From an uncultured Bacteroidota bacterium (GTDB lineage: Bacteria > Bacteroidota > Bacteroidia > Bacteroidales > VadinHA17), in the NCBI GenBank assembly GCA_903824785.1, contig CAIJYD010000078.1:287365-351364 (forward strand): a stretch of DNA of 64,000 nucleotides. The letters run 5' to 3'. The notes under the pieces are model-generated. The model saw nothing but the letters and a program-made list of their open reading frames with translations. It had not been told where the DNA came from and did not search any database. Below, in pieces: positions 10,637 through 21,386 of the stretch (position 1 is its first letter; every line of letters begins with the position of its first letter). Both the position numbers and the translations under genes were made by a program.

Positions 10637-11335
10637 ATGGGACAAAAAGTAAATCCGATAGGTAACAGATTAGGGATAATCAAAGGATGGGATTCAAACT
10701 GGTACGGTGGAAAAGATTTTTCCGGAAAATTGGTTGAAGACACCAAAATCAGGGAATATCTGAATGCCAGGCTCGCAAAAGCCAGCATCTCCAAGATTAT
10801 CATTGAAAGAACACTGAAGCTTATTACTGTAACTGTTAATACTGCACGCCCTGGTATCATTATTGGTAAAGCCGGACAGGAAGTTGACAAGCTGAAAGAA
10901 GAACTCAAGAAAATAACCAAGAAAGAGGTTCAGATAAACATCTTTGAAGTTAAACGTCCAGAACTGGATGCTAACATAGTTGGAAATAACATTGCCCGCC
11001 AGCTGGAAGGTAAAATATCGTTCCGCCGTGCAATTAAAATGTCAATAGCTTCAACCATGCGAATGGGTGCAGAAGGGATTAAAGTTATGATCTCCGGACG
11101 ACTTGGCGGTGCTGAAATGGCAAGAAGCGAAACATACAAAGAGGGCCGGATCCCACTTCATACATTCCGTGCAGACATTGATTATGCTTTGGCAGAAGCT
11201 CATACAAAAGTTGGCCTTATCGGTATTAAAGTATGGATATGCAATGGCGAAGTTTATGGCAAAAGAGATCTCAGTCCGAATATCGGAGCAAGAAATGCCA
11301 AAAGCAAAAGCCTTAAGAGAAAAGCAAAGAAATAA
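10637..11335 (+). CDS. rpsC: 30S ribosomal protein S3
   Basis: 232 residues. Forms part of the mRNA entry tunnel. The KH domain motif [13 protein letters not shown] and the C-terminal blocks GAEMARSE and GVKVWI-like [10 protein letters not shown] identify it. A 39-base gap precedes rplP. Confidence 0.98.
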   Translation: MGQKVNPIGNRLGIIKGWDSNWYGGKDFSGKLVEDTKIREYLNARLAKASISKIIIERTLKLITVTVNTARPGIIIGKAGQEVDKLKEELKKITKKEVQINIFEVKRPELDANIVGNNIARQLEGKISFRRAIKMSIASTMRMGAEGIKVMISGRLGGAEMARSETYKEGRIPLHTFRADIDYALAEAHTKVGLIGIKVWICNGEVYGKRDLSPNIGARNAKSKSLKRKAKK

Positions 11336-11374
11336 GAAACTTGATAGTATATAATTTATAACAATATTTGAGCA

Positions 11375-11797
11375 ATGTTACAACCGAAAAGGACCAAATT
11401 CAGGAGAGCCCAGAAGGGAAGAATGAAAGGAAATGCACAAAGAGGCAACCAGCTGGCATTCGGATCATTTGGTATCAAGGCACTTGAAGAGCATTGGATC
11501 ACAGGAAGACAGATCGAAGCTGCCCGTCAGGCTGTTACACGTCATATGAAACGTGAAGGCCAGCTTTGGATCCGTATTTTCCCCGATAAACCAGTTACCA
11601 AAAAACCTGCAGAGGTTCGTATGGGTAAAGGAAAAGGAGCACCTGAAGGGTTTGTTGTCCCGATAACTCCTGGCAGAATTCTGCTTGAAGCTGAAGGAGT
11701 GCCTTATGAAGTTGCAAAAGAGGCTCTGCGTCTGGGAGCCCAGAAACTTCCCATAATAACAAAATTTATTGTAAGACGCGATTACGTACAGGAATAA
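11375..11797 (+). CDS. rplP: 50S ribosomal protein L16
   Basis: 140 residues. Helps position the tRNA acceptor arm in the A site. N-terminal [16 protein letters not shown] and central [22 protein letters not shown] are diagnostic. The Arg in the loop before the conserved GKGKGAPE segment, a hydroxylation site in some bacteria, is kept. Confidence 0.98.
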   Translation: MLQPKRTKFRRAQKGRMKGNAQRGNQLAFGSFGIKALEEHWITGRQIEAARQAVTRHMKREGQLWIRIFPDKPVTKKPAEVRMGKGKGAPEGFVVPITPGRILLEAEGVPYEVAKEALRLGAQKLPIITKFIVRRDYVQE

Positions 11798-11810
11798 TAC
11801 TTTGACATAG

Positions 11811-12017
11811 ATGAAAACTTCAGAAATAAAGGAATTAAGCACCTCCGATCTCCTCGAAAGAATCGATACCGAGAAGACAATGCTCGTTCGTATGAAGCTT
11901 AACCATGCAATTACTCCACTTGATAACCCGCAAAAGGTTAAAGCAGTGAAGACAACAATTGCACGTCTGCTAACCGAATTGCGTACAAGAGAATTGAATA
12001 AGAAATCTAATAGTTAG
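11811..12017 (+). CDS. rpmC: 50S ribosomal protein L29
   Basis: 68 residues, two long helices as expected. It sits beside L23 at the tunnel exit. [18 protein letters not shown] and the C-terminal [16 protein letters not shown] are typical. Thirteen bases after rplP, seven before rpsQ. Confidence 0.96.
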   Translation: MKTSEIKELSTSDLLERIDTEKTMLVRMKLNHAITPLDNPQKVKAVKTTIARLLTELRTRELNKKSNS

Positions 12018-12024
12018 ATCAGCA

Positions 12025-12279
12025 ATGGAAAGGAATCTTAGAAAAGAACGTATAGGTGTTGTTGTCAGTACTAAAATGGACAAATCCATCGTCGTTGTCA
12101 TTAAAAGGAAAGTGAAACATCCTATCTATGGCAAATTTATTAACAGAACAAAAAAGCTGATGGCACATGATGAAGCAAATTCATGTAATATCGGCGATAC
12201 TGTACGGATATCGGAGACCAGGCCTCTGAGTAAAAATAAAACCTGGAGATTAATTGAAATAATCGAAAGAGCTAAGTAA
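12025..12279 (+). CDS. rpsQ: 30S ribosomal protein S17
   Basis: 84 residues. OB-fold primary 16S rRNA binder. Recognised by [29 protein letters not shown] and the C-terminal [15 protein letters not shown]. Confidence 0.97.
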   Translation: MERNLRKERIGVVVSTKMDKSIVVVIKRKVKHPIYGKFINRTKKLMAHDEANSCNIGDTVRISETRPLSKNKTWRLIEIIERAK

Positions 12280-12281
12280 TC

Positions 12282-12647
12282 ATGATACAACAGGAAAGCA
12301 GATTAACCGTAGCCGATAACTCAGGAGCCAAAGAGGTATTATGTATCAGGGTTCTCGGTGGTAGCAAAAAAAGATATGCTACCGTAGGTGATAAAATAGT
12401 GGTAAGTGTGAAATCAGCACTTCCTTCAGGTGAAGCAAAAAAAGGTACAGTAAGCAAAGCTGTCGTTGTCAGAACAAAAAAAGAGATACGTCGTGCCGAT
12501 GGCTCTTATATAAGATTCGATGATAACGCCGTTGTTCTGCTTAATAATGTCAATGAGGTACGCGGCACCCGTATCTTCGGCCCTGTAGCCAGAGAATTGC
12601 GCGACAAGTATATGAAGATTGTTTCACTGGCACCTGAAGTGTTGTAA
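12282..12647 (+). CDS. rplN: 50S ribosomal protein L14
   Basis: 121 residues, full length. Intersubunit-face protein that is also the docking site of the silencing factor RsfS, whose gene lies at 60470-60844. The start [18 protein letters not shown] and the block [13 protein letters not shown] are intact. Two bases after rpsQ. Confidence 0.98.
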   Translation: MIQQESRLTVADNSGAKEVLCIRVLGGSKKRYATVGDKIVVSVKSALPSGEAKKGTVSKAVVVRTKKEIRRADGSYIRFDDNAVVLLNNVNEVRGTRIFGPVARELRDKYMKIVSLAPEVL

Positions 12648-12666
12648 TATATTAAAATACACTGCG

Positions 12667-12990
12667 ATGCAAAAGAAATTACATATTAAAAAAGGAGATA
12701 CGGTTATGGTAATAACCGGCGAATCAAAAGGCCATAAAGGCCGTGTCCTGGAAATTGACAGAGATAAATACAGAGCTCTTGTTGAAGGTATTAACCTGGT
12801 ATCGAAACATACCAAGCCTAATGCAAAAGCGCCACAGGGAGGGATAATTAAAAAAGAAGCTCCGGTACATCTTTCAAATCTGATGCTTCTCGATCCTGCT
12901 TCCGGAAAACCAACACGTGTTGGAAAAAAACTTAATGAAAAAGATAAATTAGTGCGTTATTCAAAAAAATCAGGAGAGGAGATCAAGTAA
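12667..12990 (+). CDS. rplX: 50S ribosomal protein L24
   Basis: 107 residues from the ATG at 12667. A longer frame opens at 12619 inside rplN, but [18 protein letters not shown] is the family N-terminus, so the later start is chosen. KOW motif near the N-terminus; initiates large-subunit assembly. The last base of its stop codon starts rplE. Confidence 0.97.
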   Translation: MQKKLHIKKGDTVMVITGESKGHKGRVLEIDRDKYRALVEGINLVSKHTKPNAKAPQGGIIKKEAPVHLSNLMLLDPASGKPTRVGKKLNEKDKLVRYSKKSGEEIK

Positions 12991-13544
12991 TGTACATACC
13001 TGCGCTAAAAACCAAGTATAAAGAGGAGATCGTCCCTGCATTGATGAAGGAATTCGGATATAAATCGATAATGCAGGTCCCCAAGTTGCAAAAAATAGTT
13101 ATCAACCAGGGTGTAGGTCAGGCTATTGCTGATAAAAAATTACTCGAATACGGAGTAAAAGAGTTGTCAGACATTGCAGGACAGAAAGCTGTTCAGACTA
13201 TGTCAACAAAAGATATCTCAAACTTTAAACTGAGAAAAAACATGCCTATCGGTATAATGGTGACATTACGTACCGAAAAAATGTACGAGTTTCTCGAAAG
13301 ACTGATATCAGTTGCTCTTCCACGTATCCGCGACTTTAAAGGGATCAATTCCAAACTTGATGGTCGTGGTAATTACACTCTGGGAATCACTGAGCAAATT
13401 ATCTTTCCTGAAATAGACCTTGATAAAATTGCTAAAATCATGGGCCTCCAGGTAACATTTGTTACATCAGCCGGTACTGACGAGGAAGCAATGGCTCTGC
13501 TTAAACACTTTGGTTTACCATTTAAAAACAATAAAAACTTGTAA
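12990..13544 (+). CDS. rplE: 50S ribosomal protein L5
   Basis: 184 residues. Binds 5S rRNA with L18 and contacts P-site tRNA. Recognised by [23 protein letters not shown] and the C-terminal [17 protein letters not shown]. Overlaps rplX by one base; rpsN follows after one base. Confidence 0.98.
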   Translation: MYIPALKTKYKEEIVPALMKEFGYKSIMQVPKLQKIVINQGVGQAIADKKLLEYGVKELSDIAGQKAVQTMSTKDISNFKLRKNMPIGIMVTLRTEKMYEFLERLISVALPRIRDFKGINSKLDGRGNYTLGITEQIIFPEIDLDKIAKIMGLQVTFVTSAGTDEEAMALLKHFGLPFKNNKNL

Positions 13545-13545
13545 T

Positions 13546-13815
13546 ATGGCTAAAGAATCGATGATAGCCCGCGAAGTAAAACGCGCCAGACTGACTCAGA
13601 AATATGCTGCAAAAAGAGCCCAGCTGAAAGCAGAGGGTGATTATGTAGGATTAAGCCGCTTACCCCGAAATTCAAACCCAAACAGAATGCACAACCGTTG
13701 TAAAATAACCGGTCGCTCAAGAGGTTATATGAGACAGTTTGGAATAAGCAGGATTACTTTCAGGGAAATGGCATTATTCGGTCTTATACCGGGTATTAAA
13801 AAAGCCAGCTGGTAA
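13546..13815 (+). CDS. rpsN: 30S ribosomal protein S14, zinc-independent form
   Basis: 89 residues from the ATG at 13546; a longer frame from 13459 overlaps rplE and is discarded because [13 protein letters not shown] is the family start. Only one Cys is left (CKITGRSRG), so the CxxC...CxxC zinc site of the short form is absent, and the length fits the C-minus class. Sits in the small-subunit head. Confidence 0.97.
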   Translation: MAKESMIAREVKRARLTQKYAAKRAQLKAEGDYVGLSRLPRNSNPNRMHNRCKITGRSRGYMRQFGISRITFREMALFGLIPGIKKASW

Positions 13816-13851
13816 ATGAAAAAAATTATAAACTATAATAAAAAATAAAAG

Positions 13852-14250
13852 ATGACTGATCCAATCGCAGATTTACTGACCAGAATAAGGAACGCCATCA
13901 TGGCAGGTCATAAGGTTGTAGAGGCACCAGCATCCAATCTTAAGAAAGAGGTTGCCAGAATCCTTTTCGAAAAAGGCTACATCCTCAGCTATAAGGTTAT
14001 TGATGGTGATGGTCCGCAGGGTGTATTGAAAATTGCTTTAAAATATAATGCAAAAAGTAAAAAACCAGCAATAAAAGAAATTCAGAGAGTTAGCCGTCCT
14101 GGTCTTCGTCAGTACATCGGTATCGATGAAATGCCAAGGGTGTTAAATGGTCTGGGCATCGCAATTATCTCAACCTCAAAAGGTTTAATGACCGATAAAG
14201 AGGCTAAGAAAGAAAAAATTGGCGGTGAAGTATTATGTTATGTTTACTAA
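13852..14250 (+). CDS. rpsH: 30S ribosomal protein S8
   Basis: 132 residues. Central-domain 16S binder; the autogenous repressor of the spc operon in E. coli. Starts [15 protein letters not shown] and ends with GGEVLCYVY, both typical. Sixteen bases upstream of rplF. Confidence 0.98.
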   Translation: MTDPIADLLTRIRNAIMAGHKVVEAPASNLKKEVARILFEKGYILSYKVIDGDGPQGVLKIALKYNAKSKKPAIKEIQRVSRPGLRQYIGIDEMPRVLNGLGIAIISTSKGLMTDKEAKKEKIGGEVLCYVY

Positions 14251-14252
14251 TT

Positions 14253-14258
14253 AGGAGG
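14253..14258 (+). promoter_or_regulatory. strong Shine-Dalgarno before rplF
   Basis: AGGAGG, eight bases before the rplF ATG at 14267. I noticed no comparably strong site ahead of the neighbouring ribosomal genes, so this one is unusual. Confidence 0.6.
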
Positions 14259-14266
14259 ATAGCTTA

Positions 14267-14821
14267 ATGTCACGAATAGGAAAATTACCTGTAAACCTGC
14301 CTAAAGGCGTTACTGTTAGTGTCAGTGACACCAATACGGTTAGTGTGAAAGGCCCCTTGGGAGAGTTGACTCAGGCGGTCGATAAAGACCTGAAGGTGGA
14401 AGTGGTGGAGAACGAAATAATATTATCGAGACCATCAGAATCAAAAAATCATAAATCTCTGCACGGCCTTTACCGGGCACTCATCAACAATATGGTGGTT
14501 GGTGTTTCAGTCGGTTACAAAAAGGAACTTGAACTTGTCGGTGTTGGTTACCGCGCAGAAGCAAAAGGACAAAACCTCGAGATGAGCCTTGGTTTTTCCC
14601 ATGAAGTAAATATTATGCTCCCTGATGAGGTTAAAGTGGAAACTAAAACTGAAAGAAGAGCTAATCCTATCATTACCCTGACATGCATTGACAAACAACT
14701 TATAGGGCATGTCGCTGCAAAGATCAGATCACTCCGTCCGCCTGAACCTTACAAAGGAAAAGGAATTAAGTTTGTTGGAGAACAGCTCAGAAGAAAGGCT
14801 GGAAAATCTGCTAGTGTTTAA
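14267..14821 (+). CDS. rplF: 50S ribosomal protein L6
   Basis: 184 residues, two tandem homologous domains. Located near the factor-binding stalk base. Starts SRIGKLPVNLPKGV and ends with RPPEPYKGKGIKFVGE plus a basic tail. Preceded by an unusually good Shine-Dalgarno sequence. Confidence 0.98.
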   Translation: MSRIGKLPVNLPKGVTVSVSDTNTVSVKGPLGELTQAVDKDLKVEVVENEIILSRPSESKNHKSLHGLYRALINNMVVGVSVGYKKELELVGVGYRAEAKGQNLEMSLGFSHEVNIMLPDEVKVETKTERRANPIITLTCIDKQLIGHVAAKIRSLRPPEPYKGKGIKFVGEQLRRKAGKSASV

Positions 14822-14841
14822 TCTGGTAAAAGTAAAAAATC

Positions 14842-15201
14842 ATGGCCTTAACTAAGTTGGAAAGAAGAACACGGATCAAAATGAGGATCCGTAAAAAAAT
14901 AAACGGAACTGTAGAAGCTCCACGCCTTGCAGTATACCGTAGCAATAAACAGATATACGTTCAGGTTGTTGACGACCTGAATGGAGTAACTCTTCTGTCG
15001 GCATGCTCTAAAGAAAAAGAGATAGCTGCCCAGACAGGTATTAAAAAAATTGAACAGGCTAAACTCGTGGGAAAACTCCTTGCTACCAAATGCAAAGAAA
15101 AAGGTATCGAGAAAGTCATCTTCGACAGAAGCGGATATAAATATCATGGCAGAGTAAAATCATTGGCTGATGCTGCCCGCGAAGGCGGATTAAAATTCTA
15201 A
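14842..15201 (+). CDS. rplR: 50S ribosomal protein L18
   Basis: 119 residues. Binds 5S rRNA with L5. [18 protein letters not shown] and the C-terminal [24 protein letters not shown] block (split by one residue from the usual) identify it. Six bases before rpsE. Confidence 0.98.
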   Translation: MALTKLERRTRIKMRIRKKINGTVEAPRLAVYRSNKQIYVQVVDDLNGVTLLSACSKEKEIAAQTGIKKIEQAKLVGKLLATKCKEKGIEKVIFDRSGYKYHGRVKSLADAAREGGLKF

Positions 15202-15207
15202 GGAACT

Positions 15208-15723
15208 ATGGGAAACGGTATAAGAAAAGTTAAAACCAGCGATCTCGAACTTAAAGATAGACTTGTTAGCATCCAGAGAGTAACCAAAGTTACCAAAGGT
15301 GGACGTACTTTCAGTTTTTCAGCTATCGTAGTAGTTGGAAATGAAGATGGTATTGTCGGACATGGTCTGGGCAAAGCAAGTGAAGTAACAACAGCTATTG
15401 CCAAAGGTATTGAAGATGCAAAAAAGAATCTGATAAAAGTTCCTGTTATTAATGGTACAATACCTCACGAACAGGTTGCTAAATTCGGCGGTGCAAAAGT
15501 ATTTATCAAACCAGCTTCTCCGGGTACCGGTGTTAAGGCAGGTGGTGCTATGCGTGCTGTTCTCGAAAGTGTGGGAGTGCATAATGTACTTGCAAAGTCT
15601 AAGGGTTCATCAAACCCTCACAACCTTGTAAAAGCAACTTTTGCAGCTCTGCTCGAAATGAGAGACGCATTCTCGGTTGCCGAACACAGAGGTGTTTCAA
15701 TGGACAAAGTTTTTAACGGTTAG
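15208..15723 (+). CDS. rpsE: 30S ribosomal protein S5
   Basis: 171 residues. Decoding-fidelity protein at the mRNA entry. Double-stranded RNA-binding-like N-terminal domain with the loop [15 protein letters not shown], then [10 protein letters not shown] and [19 protein letters not shown]. Fourteen bases before rpmD. Confidence 0.98.
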   Translation: MGNGIRKVKTSDLELKDRLVSIQRVTKVTKGGRTFSFSAIVVVGNEDGIVGHGLGKASEVTTAIAKGIEDAKKNLIKVPVINGTIPHEQVAKFGGAKVFIKPASPGTGVKAGGAMRAVLESVGVHNVLAKSKGSSNPHNLVKATFAALLEMRDAFSVAEHRGVSMDKVFNG

Positions 15724-15737
15724 TAAAGAATATTACG

Positions 15738-15917
15738 ATGGCAAAAATTCGTATCACCCAGGTGAAAAGTAAAAACGGAAAACCCGAAAGGCAGAAAAGA
15801 ACTATCGAAGCTCTCGGTATCCGGAAATTAAACCACAGTGTTATACATGAAGCTACTCCTCAGATTCTGGGAATGGTAGTTAAAGTAAGACATCTGGTTA
15901 AAGTTGAAAATATTTAA
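15738..15917 (+). CDS. rpmD: 50S ribosomal protein L30
   Basis: A 59-residue gene from the ATG at 15738 to TAA at 15915-15917. Begins AKIRITQVKS and contains the typical QKRTIEALGIRKLNHSV segment. Correct position between rpsE and rplO. L30 is a small two-sheet protein of the large subunit. Confidence 0.96.
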   Translation: MAKIRITQVKSKNGKPERQKRTIEALGIRKLNHSVIHEATPQILGMVVKVRHLVKVENI

Positions 15918-15946
15918 GGTATAAACCATATATATAATACAAAATT

Positions 15947-16393
15947 ATGGATTTGAGTAACTTACGACCTGCTAAAGGATCTGTTAAAAAAGGTAAACGT
16001 ATCGGTAGAGGCCAGGGCTCCGGAAGAGGTGGTACCTCAACCAGAGGGCATAAAGGCGCGAAATCCAGATCAGGTTACAGCAAAAAAGTCGGATTTGAAG
16101 GCGGTCAGATGCCTCTTCAGAGACGCGTTCCGAAATTCGGTTTTAAAAATATAAACCGCAAAGAATATAAAGGTATTAATATCAGTACCCTCCAGACTCT
16201 TGCCGATGCACATAACCTGGAAAAAATAGATTTTGAAGTACTTGTTGTTGCCGGACTGGTTTCTAAACATGCTTTGGTTAAAATTCTTGGAAAAGGAACT
16301 CTTGAGAAAAAACTCGAAGTTCATGCCCATGCATTCAGCAAATCAGCTGTAGAAGCAATTGAAGCTCAAAAGGGAACCGCTGTAATACTGTAA
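15947..16393 (+). CDS. rplO: 50S ribosomal protein L15
   Basis: 148 residues. Late-assembly protein. The Gly/Arg-rich N-terminus (GKRIGRGQGSGRGGTSTRGH) that threads into 23S rRNA and the block GFEGGQMPLQRRVPKFGF are present. Four bases before secY. Confidence 0.98.
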   Translation: MDLSNLRPAKGSVKKGKRIGRGQGSGRGGTSTRGHKGAKSRSGYSKKVGFEGGQMPLQRRVPKFGFKNINRKEYKGINISTLQTLADAHNLEKIDFEVLVVAGLVSKHALVKILGKGTLEKKLEVHAHAFSKSAVEAIEAQKGTAVIL

Positions 16394-16397
16394 TTTC

Positions 16398-17726
16398 ATG
16401 AGACTGATTCAGACTATAAAAAATATCTTTAAGATAGAAGATCTTCGCGCAAGACTACTCTATACTTTTGGTATCATTTTATTATACCGGCTGGGTAAAT
16501 ACGTTACCCTTCCCGGCATTGACCCTTCACAACTTGCCGGACTGAAAAGTCAGACATCCTCAGGTATTATGGGTCTGCTCGATATGTTTTCAGGAGGTGC
16601 TTTTTCCCAGGCTTCAATTTTTGCCCTCGGAATAATGCCTTATATCTCTGCGTCAATTGTTGTTCAGCTGCTTGGTATTGTCTTTCCCTATTTCCAGAAA
16701 CTTCAGAAAGAGGGTGAAAGCGGCCGTCGTAAAATGAATCAGTACACAAGATATCTGACCATTGGAGTGCTTATCCTTCAGGCTCCTACTTATCTTGTTA
16801 ACCTTCATGCCCAGTTGCCAGCCTCAGCTTTCATTCTTACAGGAACATTCTTTACTATCTCTTCTGTAATTATTCTTACTGCCGGCACCATGTTTGTTAT
16901 GTGGCTCGGCGAAAAAATAACCGATAAAGGTATCGGTAACGGTATCTCACTTATTATAATGATCGGTATTGTTGCCAGAATGCCTTCCAACTTCATTTTT
17001 GAAGCAGGTGTAAGGATGAACGGAGCAGGAGGTGCCATTGCCCTTATTGTTGAAATATTATTCCTTTTTATTGTTGTTCTTGGTGTAATTCTTCTTGTTC
17101 AGGGAACACGCCGTGTGCCTGTTCAGTATGCAAGAAGGATAATCGGAAACAAACAATACGGAGGCGTTCGCCAGTATATCCCCCTTAAAGTAAATGCTGC
17201 AGGTGTTATGCCAATTATTTTTGCCCAGGCAATTATGATGCTCCCTATAATTATTGCAGGCTATTCCAATTCAGCTTCTGGATTTGTTGTTGCCTTCTCT
17301 GATATGTACGGATTCTGGTATAATCTGGTAACTGCAATTCTGATTGTTGTATTTACCTATTTCTATACAGCAATTACTATCAATCCTGTACAGATGGCAG
17401 AGGATATGAAGAAAAACGGTGGCTTTATTCCGGGTATTAAACCTGGAAGAAAAACAGTGGAATTCTTCGATACTATCATGTCGAGGATAACATTCCCGGG
17501 GTCAATTTTTCTTGCAATTGTTGCTATCCTTCCATCAGTGGCAGTGAAAGCAGGTGTTACACAGCAATTTGCACAATTCTATGGAGGCACATCACTTCTC
17601 ATTCTTGTAGGTGTTATTCTTGATACCCTTCAACAGATTGAAAGTCATTTGCTTATGCGTCATTACGATGGTCTTATGAAAACAGGCCGTGTTAAAGGCA
17701 GAACCGGAGCAGGTACTTCGGTATAA
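16398..17726 (+). CDS. secY: protein translocase channel subunit SecY
   Basis: 442 residues with ten predicted membrane helices. Forms the pore of the Sec translocon. Recognised by LGIMPYISASIVVQL, the cytosolic loop QKEGESGRRKMNQYTRYLT and the C-terminal helix region ending in basic residues that bind ribosomes. Placed, as usual, after rplO; map follows after 15 bases. Confidence 0.98.
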   Translation: MRLIQTIKNIFKIEDLRARLLYTFGIILLYRLGKYVTLPGIDPSQLAGLKSQTSSGIMGLLDMFSGGAFSQASIFALGIMPYISASIVVQLLGIVFPYFQKLQKEGESGRRKMNQYTRYLTIGVLILQAPTYLVNLHAQLPASAFILTGTFFTISSVIILTAGTMFVMWLGEKITDKGIGNGISLIIMIGIVARMPSNFIFEAGVRMNGAGGAIALIVEILFLFIVVLGVILLVQGTRRVPVQYARRIIGNKQYGGVRQYIPLKVNAAGVMPIIFAQAIMMLPIIIAGYSNSASGFVVAFSDMYGFWYNLVTAILIVVFTYFYTAITINPVQMAEDMKKNGGFIPGIKPGRKTVEFFDTIMSRITFPGSIFLAIVAILPSVAVKAGVTQQFAQFYGGTSLLILVGVILDTLQQIESHLLMRHYDGLMKTGRVKGRTGAGTSV

Positions 17727-17741
17727 TTAGTTTAGCGTTCT

Positions 17742-18527
17742 TTGATGTTGTATTTAAAAACTGATGAAGAGGTCGGATTGTTAAGAGAAAGCAATATGCT
17801 GGTGTCAAGAGCACTCGCTGAAATTGCTTCAATTATCAAGCCCGGAATTACCACTCTTTATCTCGATCAGATTGCCGAGGAGTTTATTCGCGATAATGGC
17901 GCTACTCCGGCTTTCAAGGGATATGGTGGTTTTCCGAATACACTCTGCACATCTGTTAACGACGAAGTGGTTCATGGTATCCCATCTGACTATATCCTTA
18001 AAGAAGGTGACATAATATCAGTTGATTGCGGAGTGATATTAAACGGATGGTACGGCGACAGTGCATATACCTTCCCTGTTGGCGAAATAAGCGATGAGGT
18101 TAGACGCCTGCTCGAATATACAAGAGCATCACTGGAGGATGGAGTGAAAGAGGCTATTGCCGGAAACAGAGTCGGAGACATCTCTTTTGCAGTTCAGACC
18201 AAAGCAGAAAGCGGAGGATATACGGTGGTAAGAGAACTCGTAGGACATGGTCTGGGAAAAAAATTGCATGAACAACCTGAAGTTGCAAACTGGGGCAGGA
18301 AAGGAACAGGACCAAAAATGGAAAAAGGACTTGTTATCTGCATTGAACCAATGATAAACGCAGGAAAAAAAGAGACAATGCAGATGAAAGACGGATGGAC
18401 AGTCAAAACAACTGATGGAAAACCTTCTGCACATTTTGAATATGCCGTTGCAGTTAATAAAGGAAAAGCAGATATATTAACAACTTTTGAATTTATTGAA
18501 AAAGTTTTAGAAAAATTGAAATCGTAG
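17742..18527 (+). CDS. map: methionine aminopeptidase, type I
   Basis: 261 residues. Removes the N-terminal Met from nascent proteins. The five metal ligands are visible: Asp in VDCGV, Asp in YGDSAYTF, His in [10 protein letters not shown], Glu in CIEPM and Glu in FEYAVAV. No N-terminal zinc-binding extension. infA starts one base later. Confidence 0.97.
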   Translation: MMLYLKTDEEVGLLRESNMLVSRALAEIASIIKPGITTLYLDQIAEEFIRDNGATPAFKGYGGFPNTLCTSVNDEVVHGIPSDYILKEGDIISVDCGVILNGWYGDSAYTFPVGEISDEVRRLLEYTRASLEDGVKEAIAGNRVGDISFAVQTKAESGGYTVVRELVGHGLGKKLHEQPEVANWGRKGTGPKMEKGLVICIEPMINAGKKETMQMKDGWTVKTTDGKPSAHFEYAVAVNKGKADILTTFEFIEKVLEKLKS

Positions 18528-18528
18528 T

Positions 18529-18747
18529 ATGGCTAAACAATCATCAATTGAGCAGGATGGCACTATCATCGAAGCCCTTTCAAACGCAATGTTCAGGGTG
18601 GAACTCGAAAACGGACATGTGATAACTGCACATATCTCGGGAAAGATGAGAATGCACTATATAAAAATCCTGCCGGGTGATAGAGTAAAGGTGGAGATGT
18701 CCCCATATGATTTAACTAAAGGTAGAATAACATTCAGGTATAAATAA
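18529..18747 (+). CDS. infA: translation initiation factor IF-1
   Basis: 72 residues, exactly the usual length. OB-fold protein that occupies the A site during initiation. Contains [35 protein letters not shown] and [13 protein letters not shown]. Follows map at one base. Confidence 0.98.
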   Translation: MAKQSSIEQDGTIIEALSNAMFRVELENGHVITAHISGKMRMHYIKILPGDRVKVEMSPYDLTKGRITFRYK

Positions 18748-18761
18748 GAAATATTAAGGTA

Positions 18762-18878
18762 ATGAAAGTAAGAGCATCTGTAAAAAAGCGCAGTTCTGAC
18801 TGTAAGATAGTCAAGAGAAAAGGTCGCATTTACGTTATTAATAAGAAAAATCCCAAGTTCAAACAGAGACAGGGATAA
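18762..18878 (+). CDS. rpmJ: 50S ribosomal protein L36, zinc-ligand-poor form
   Basis: A 38-residue gene, ATG at 18762 to TAA at 18876-18878. Starts [16 protein letters not shown] and ends NPKFKQRQG. Only one Cys is left and the CxxC...C...H zinc site is lost, as in C-minus L36 proteins. Location between infA and rpsM is the standard one. Confidence 0.96.
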   Translation: MKVRASVKKRSSDCKIVKRKGRIYVINKKNPKFKQRQG

Positions 18879-18885
18879 TTTTAAC

Positions 18886-18893
18886 TAATTTTG
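18886..18893 (+). promoter_or_regulatory. possible internal promoter (-7 element) before rpsM
   Basis: TAATTTTG fits TAnnTTTG, 25 bases before the rpsM ATG, in a 39-base gap. No matching TTTG is found at the right distance upstream, so support is weak. Confidence 0.25.
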
Positions 18894-18917
18894 CACATCA
18901 TTTAAGAAAAGTTTTAT

Positions 18918-19295
18918 ATGGCACGTATTGTTGGTGTAGATTTACCAAGAAATAAAAGAGGCGAGATTGGCCTGACTTACATCTACGGTGTAGGCAGAAG
19001 CATTGCTCAAAAAGTACTCGATGAGGCTGGTGTTGACAGGAATGCAAAGGTCCAGGAATGGACTGATGATCAGATCAATACTATCCGAAGAATTCTGAAC
19101 GATAATTATAAGCTTGAAGGTGAACTCCGCTCAGAGACACAGATGAACATCAAGAGGCTTATGGATATTGGCTGCTACCGCGGTGTGCGCCACAGAATCG
19201 GACTGCCTTTAAGAGGACAGAGCACAAAGAATAACGCCAGAACCCGAAAAGGGAGAAAGAAAACTGTTGCAAACAAGAAAAAAGCTACTAAATAA
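18918..19295 (+). CDS. rpsM: 30S ribosomal protein S13
   Basis: 125 residues. Head protein contacting tRNA and forming intersubunit bridges. [35 protein letters not shown] residues and the basic tail [11 protein letters not shown] are diagnostic. Confidence 0.98.
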   Translation: MARIVGVDLPRNKRGEIGLTYIYGVGRSIAQKVLDEAGVDRNAKVQEWTDDQINTIRRILNDNYKLEGELRSETQMNIKRLMDIGCYRGVRHRIGLPLRGQSTKNNARTRKGRKKTVANKKKATK

Positions 19296-19302
19296 TTAGA
19301 TT

Positions 19303-19692
19303 ATGGCAAAGAAGACTGGAGCATTAAAAAAGAGAGTAGTTAAAGTTGAACCGTTAGGCCACGCCCATGTTCATTCATCATTCAATAATATTATTATTAC
19401 CCTGACAAATAATTCGGGTCAGGTAATTTCATGGGCATCTGCAGGCAAAATGGGATTTAAGGGTTCAAAGAAAAATACCCCTTATGCCGCACAGATGGCA
19501 TCTGAAGAATGTGGAAAAGTAGCTTACGATCTGGGACTGAGAAAAGTAAAGGTGTTTGTTAAAGGACCGGGCTCAGGACGTGAATCAGCAATCAGGTCTA
19601 TCAGCAATGTTGGCATAGAAGTTACAGAAATAGTCGACGTAACACCAATGCCTCATAATGGCTGCCGTGCTCCCGGAAGAAGAAGAGTATAA
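19303..19692 (+). CDS. rpsK: 30S ribosomal protein S11
   Basis: 129 residues. Platform protein near the E-site mRNA. Contains [35 protein letters not shown] and the C-terminal [15 protein letters not shown]. Seven bases after rpsM. Confidence 0.98.
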   Translation: MAKKTGALKKRVVKVEPLGHAHVHSSFNNIIITLTNNSGQVISWASAGKMGFKGSKKNTPYAAQMASEECGKVAYDLGLRKVKVFVKGPGSGRESAIRSISNVGIEVTEIVDVTPMPHNGCRAPGRRRV

Positions 19693-19737
19693 AAAATTAT
19701 AAAATTGATTATTTGTAAGTTATAAATTTATAGCACG

Positions 19738-20346
19738 ATGGCAAGATATACTGGCCCAAAAACAAGAATAGCAAGAAAATTCGGAGAACCTATCTTCGGC
19801 CCCGATAAGCACCTGGAAAGGAAAAATTTTCCACCCGGGCAGCACGGAATGAACAAGAAAAGGAAGAAAACTTCAGAATACGGTGTTCAGCTGAGAGAAA
19901 AGCAGAAAGCAAAGTATACTTATGGTATGCTTGAGCGTCAGTTCCGCAATACTTTTGAAAAAGCTTCAAGAAGTAAAGGCGTTACAGGTGAAGTACTTCT
20001 GCAGCTTCTCGAAGCACGTCTCGATAACGTAGTCTTCCGTCTGGGTGTTTCTCCAACAAGGGCAGGCGCACGTCAGCTCGTGTCACACAGGCACATAACC
20101 GTTAACGGAACTGTTGTAAATATTCCCTCATTTCAGTTGAAACCCGGTGATATTATCGGCGTTCGTGAGAAATCAAAATCCCTTGAAACGATAGTTGATT
20201 CGCTCACAACCAGAAAATACACCAAACTTTCATGGCTTGAATGGGATGACACACAAATGGCAGGTAAATTTATGAACGTGCCTGAACGTACTGATATTCC
20301 TGAAAATATTAAGGAACAACTTATTGTTGAATTGTATTCTAAATAA
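19738..20346 (+). CDS. rpsD: 30S ribosomal protein S4
   Basis: 202 residues. 16S assembly initiator and decoding-fidelity protein. The S4 RNA-binding domain lies around [20 protein letters not shown] and [11 protein letters not shown]. No zinc-binding cysteines in the N-terminal region, which reads [14 protein letters not shown] 45-base gap precedes it. Confidence 0.98.
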   Translation: MARYTGPKTRIARKFGEPIFGPDKHLERKNFPPGQHGMNKKRKKTSEYGVQLREKQKAKYTYGMLERQFRNTFEKASRSKGVTGEVLLQLLEARLDNVVFRLGVSPTRAGARQLVSHRHITVNGTVVNIPSFQLKPGDIIGVREKSKSLETIVDSLTTRKYTKLSWLEWDDTQMAGKFMNVPERTDIPENIKEQLIVELYSK

Positions 20347-20365
20347 TAATATTAAGATAAATTCT

Positions 20366-21358
20366 ATGGCCATTTTATCATTCCAGAAGCCTGATAAAGT
20401 AATAATGCTGGAAGCGGACGACAAACACGGAAAATTCGAATTCCGTCCGCTTGAACCTGGCTATGGTATTACTGTAGGCAATGCACTGAGAAGAATCCTT
20501 CTCTCTTCACTTGAGGGTTTTGCAATAACAACTGTTAAGATCGAGGGCATAGATCACGAGTTCTCAACCATAACCGGTGTAATGGAAGACGTCACAGAGA
20601 TTATCCTGAATATGAAACAGGTTCGTTTTAAAAGGATAATTGAAGATGTCGATCATGAAACAATCACATTTAAAGTAAGCGGACAGGATGTTTTCAAAGC
20701 CGGAAACCTTAATAATTCATTAAGCAGCTTTGAGGTATTAAATCCTGAACTGGTTATCTTCAGAATGGAACCTGATGTTAAAATGCAGATAGAGATAACT
20801 GTAAATAAAGGCAGAGGTTATGTTCCGGCAGAAGAAAACGAACCTGCAGACAGTGAGTTTGGACTTATTGCCATTGATGCAATCTTTACTCCTATCAGGA
20901 ATGTAAAATATACGGTTGAAAATTACCGCGTTGAGCAAAAAACTGACTATGAGAAACTTCTTTTCGAGATCGAAACAGATGGATCTATTCATCCTAAAGA
21001 TGCCCTGAAAGAAGCTGCTAAAATTCTTATTTATCACTTTATGCTCTTCTCCGATGAGAAAATCACTCTCGATTCGGACGATAAAATGGCAAACGAAGAA
21101 TTTGATGAAGAAGTTCTGCATATGAGACAGCTGCTGAAAACAAAACTGGTCGACCTCGACCTTTCTGTCAGAGCTCTTAACTGTCTTAAAGCTGCAGAAG
21201 TAGAAACACTTGGCGATCTTGTCAAGTTTAATAAAAATGATCTGCTTAAATTCAGAAATTTTGGCAAGAAATCACTCACTGAGCTCGATGAATTGCTGGA
21301 ATCCATGAACCTTTCATTTGGAATGGATGTGAGCAAATATAAATTAGAAAAAGATTAA
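20366..21358 (+). CDS. rpoA: RNA polymerase alpha subunit
   Basis: 330 residues from the ATG at 20366; an earlier in-frame ATG at 20324 overlaps rpsD and is rejected. The N-terminal dimerisation domain holds [20 protein letters not shown]; the C-terminal domain (about 255-320: [36 protein letters not shown]) contacts activators and UP elements. Between rpsD and rplQ as usual. Confidence 0.98.
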   Translation: MAILSFQKPDKVIMLEADDKHGKFEFRPLEPGYGITVGNALRRILLSSLEGFAITTVKIEGIDHEFSTITGVMEDVTEIILNMKQVRFKRIIEDVDHETITFKVSGQDVFKAGNLNNSLSSFEVLNPELVIFRMEPDVKMQIEITVNKGRGYVPAEENEPADSEFGLIAIDAIFTPIRNVKYTVENYRVEQKTDYEKLLFEIETDGSIHPKDALKEAAKILIYHFMLFSDEKITLDSDDKMANEEFDEEVLHMRQLLKTKLVDLDLSVRALNCLKAAEVETLGDLVKFNKNDLLKFRNFGKKSLTELDELLESMNLSFGMDVSKYKLEKD

Positions 21359-21386
21359 TTTGAAAACTGGTTAAGGAAATAGAGAA

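Noticed and set aside
12619..12666. Longer N-terminus for rplX
   Set aside because: The extension lies inside rplN and does not resemble L24; the ATG at 12667 gives the family start.
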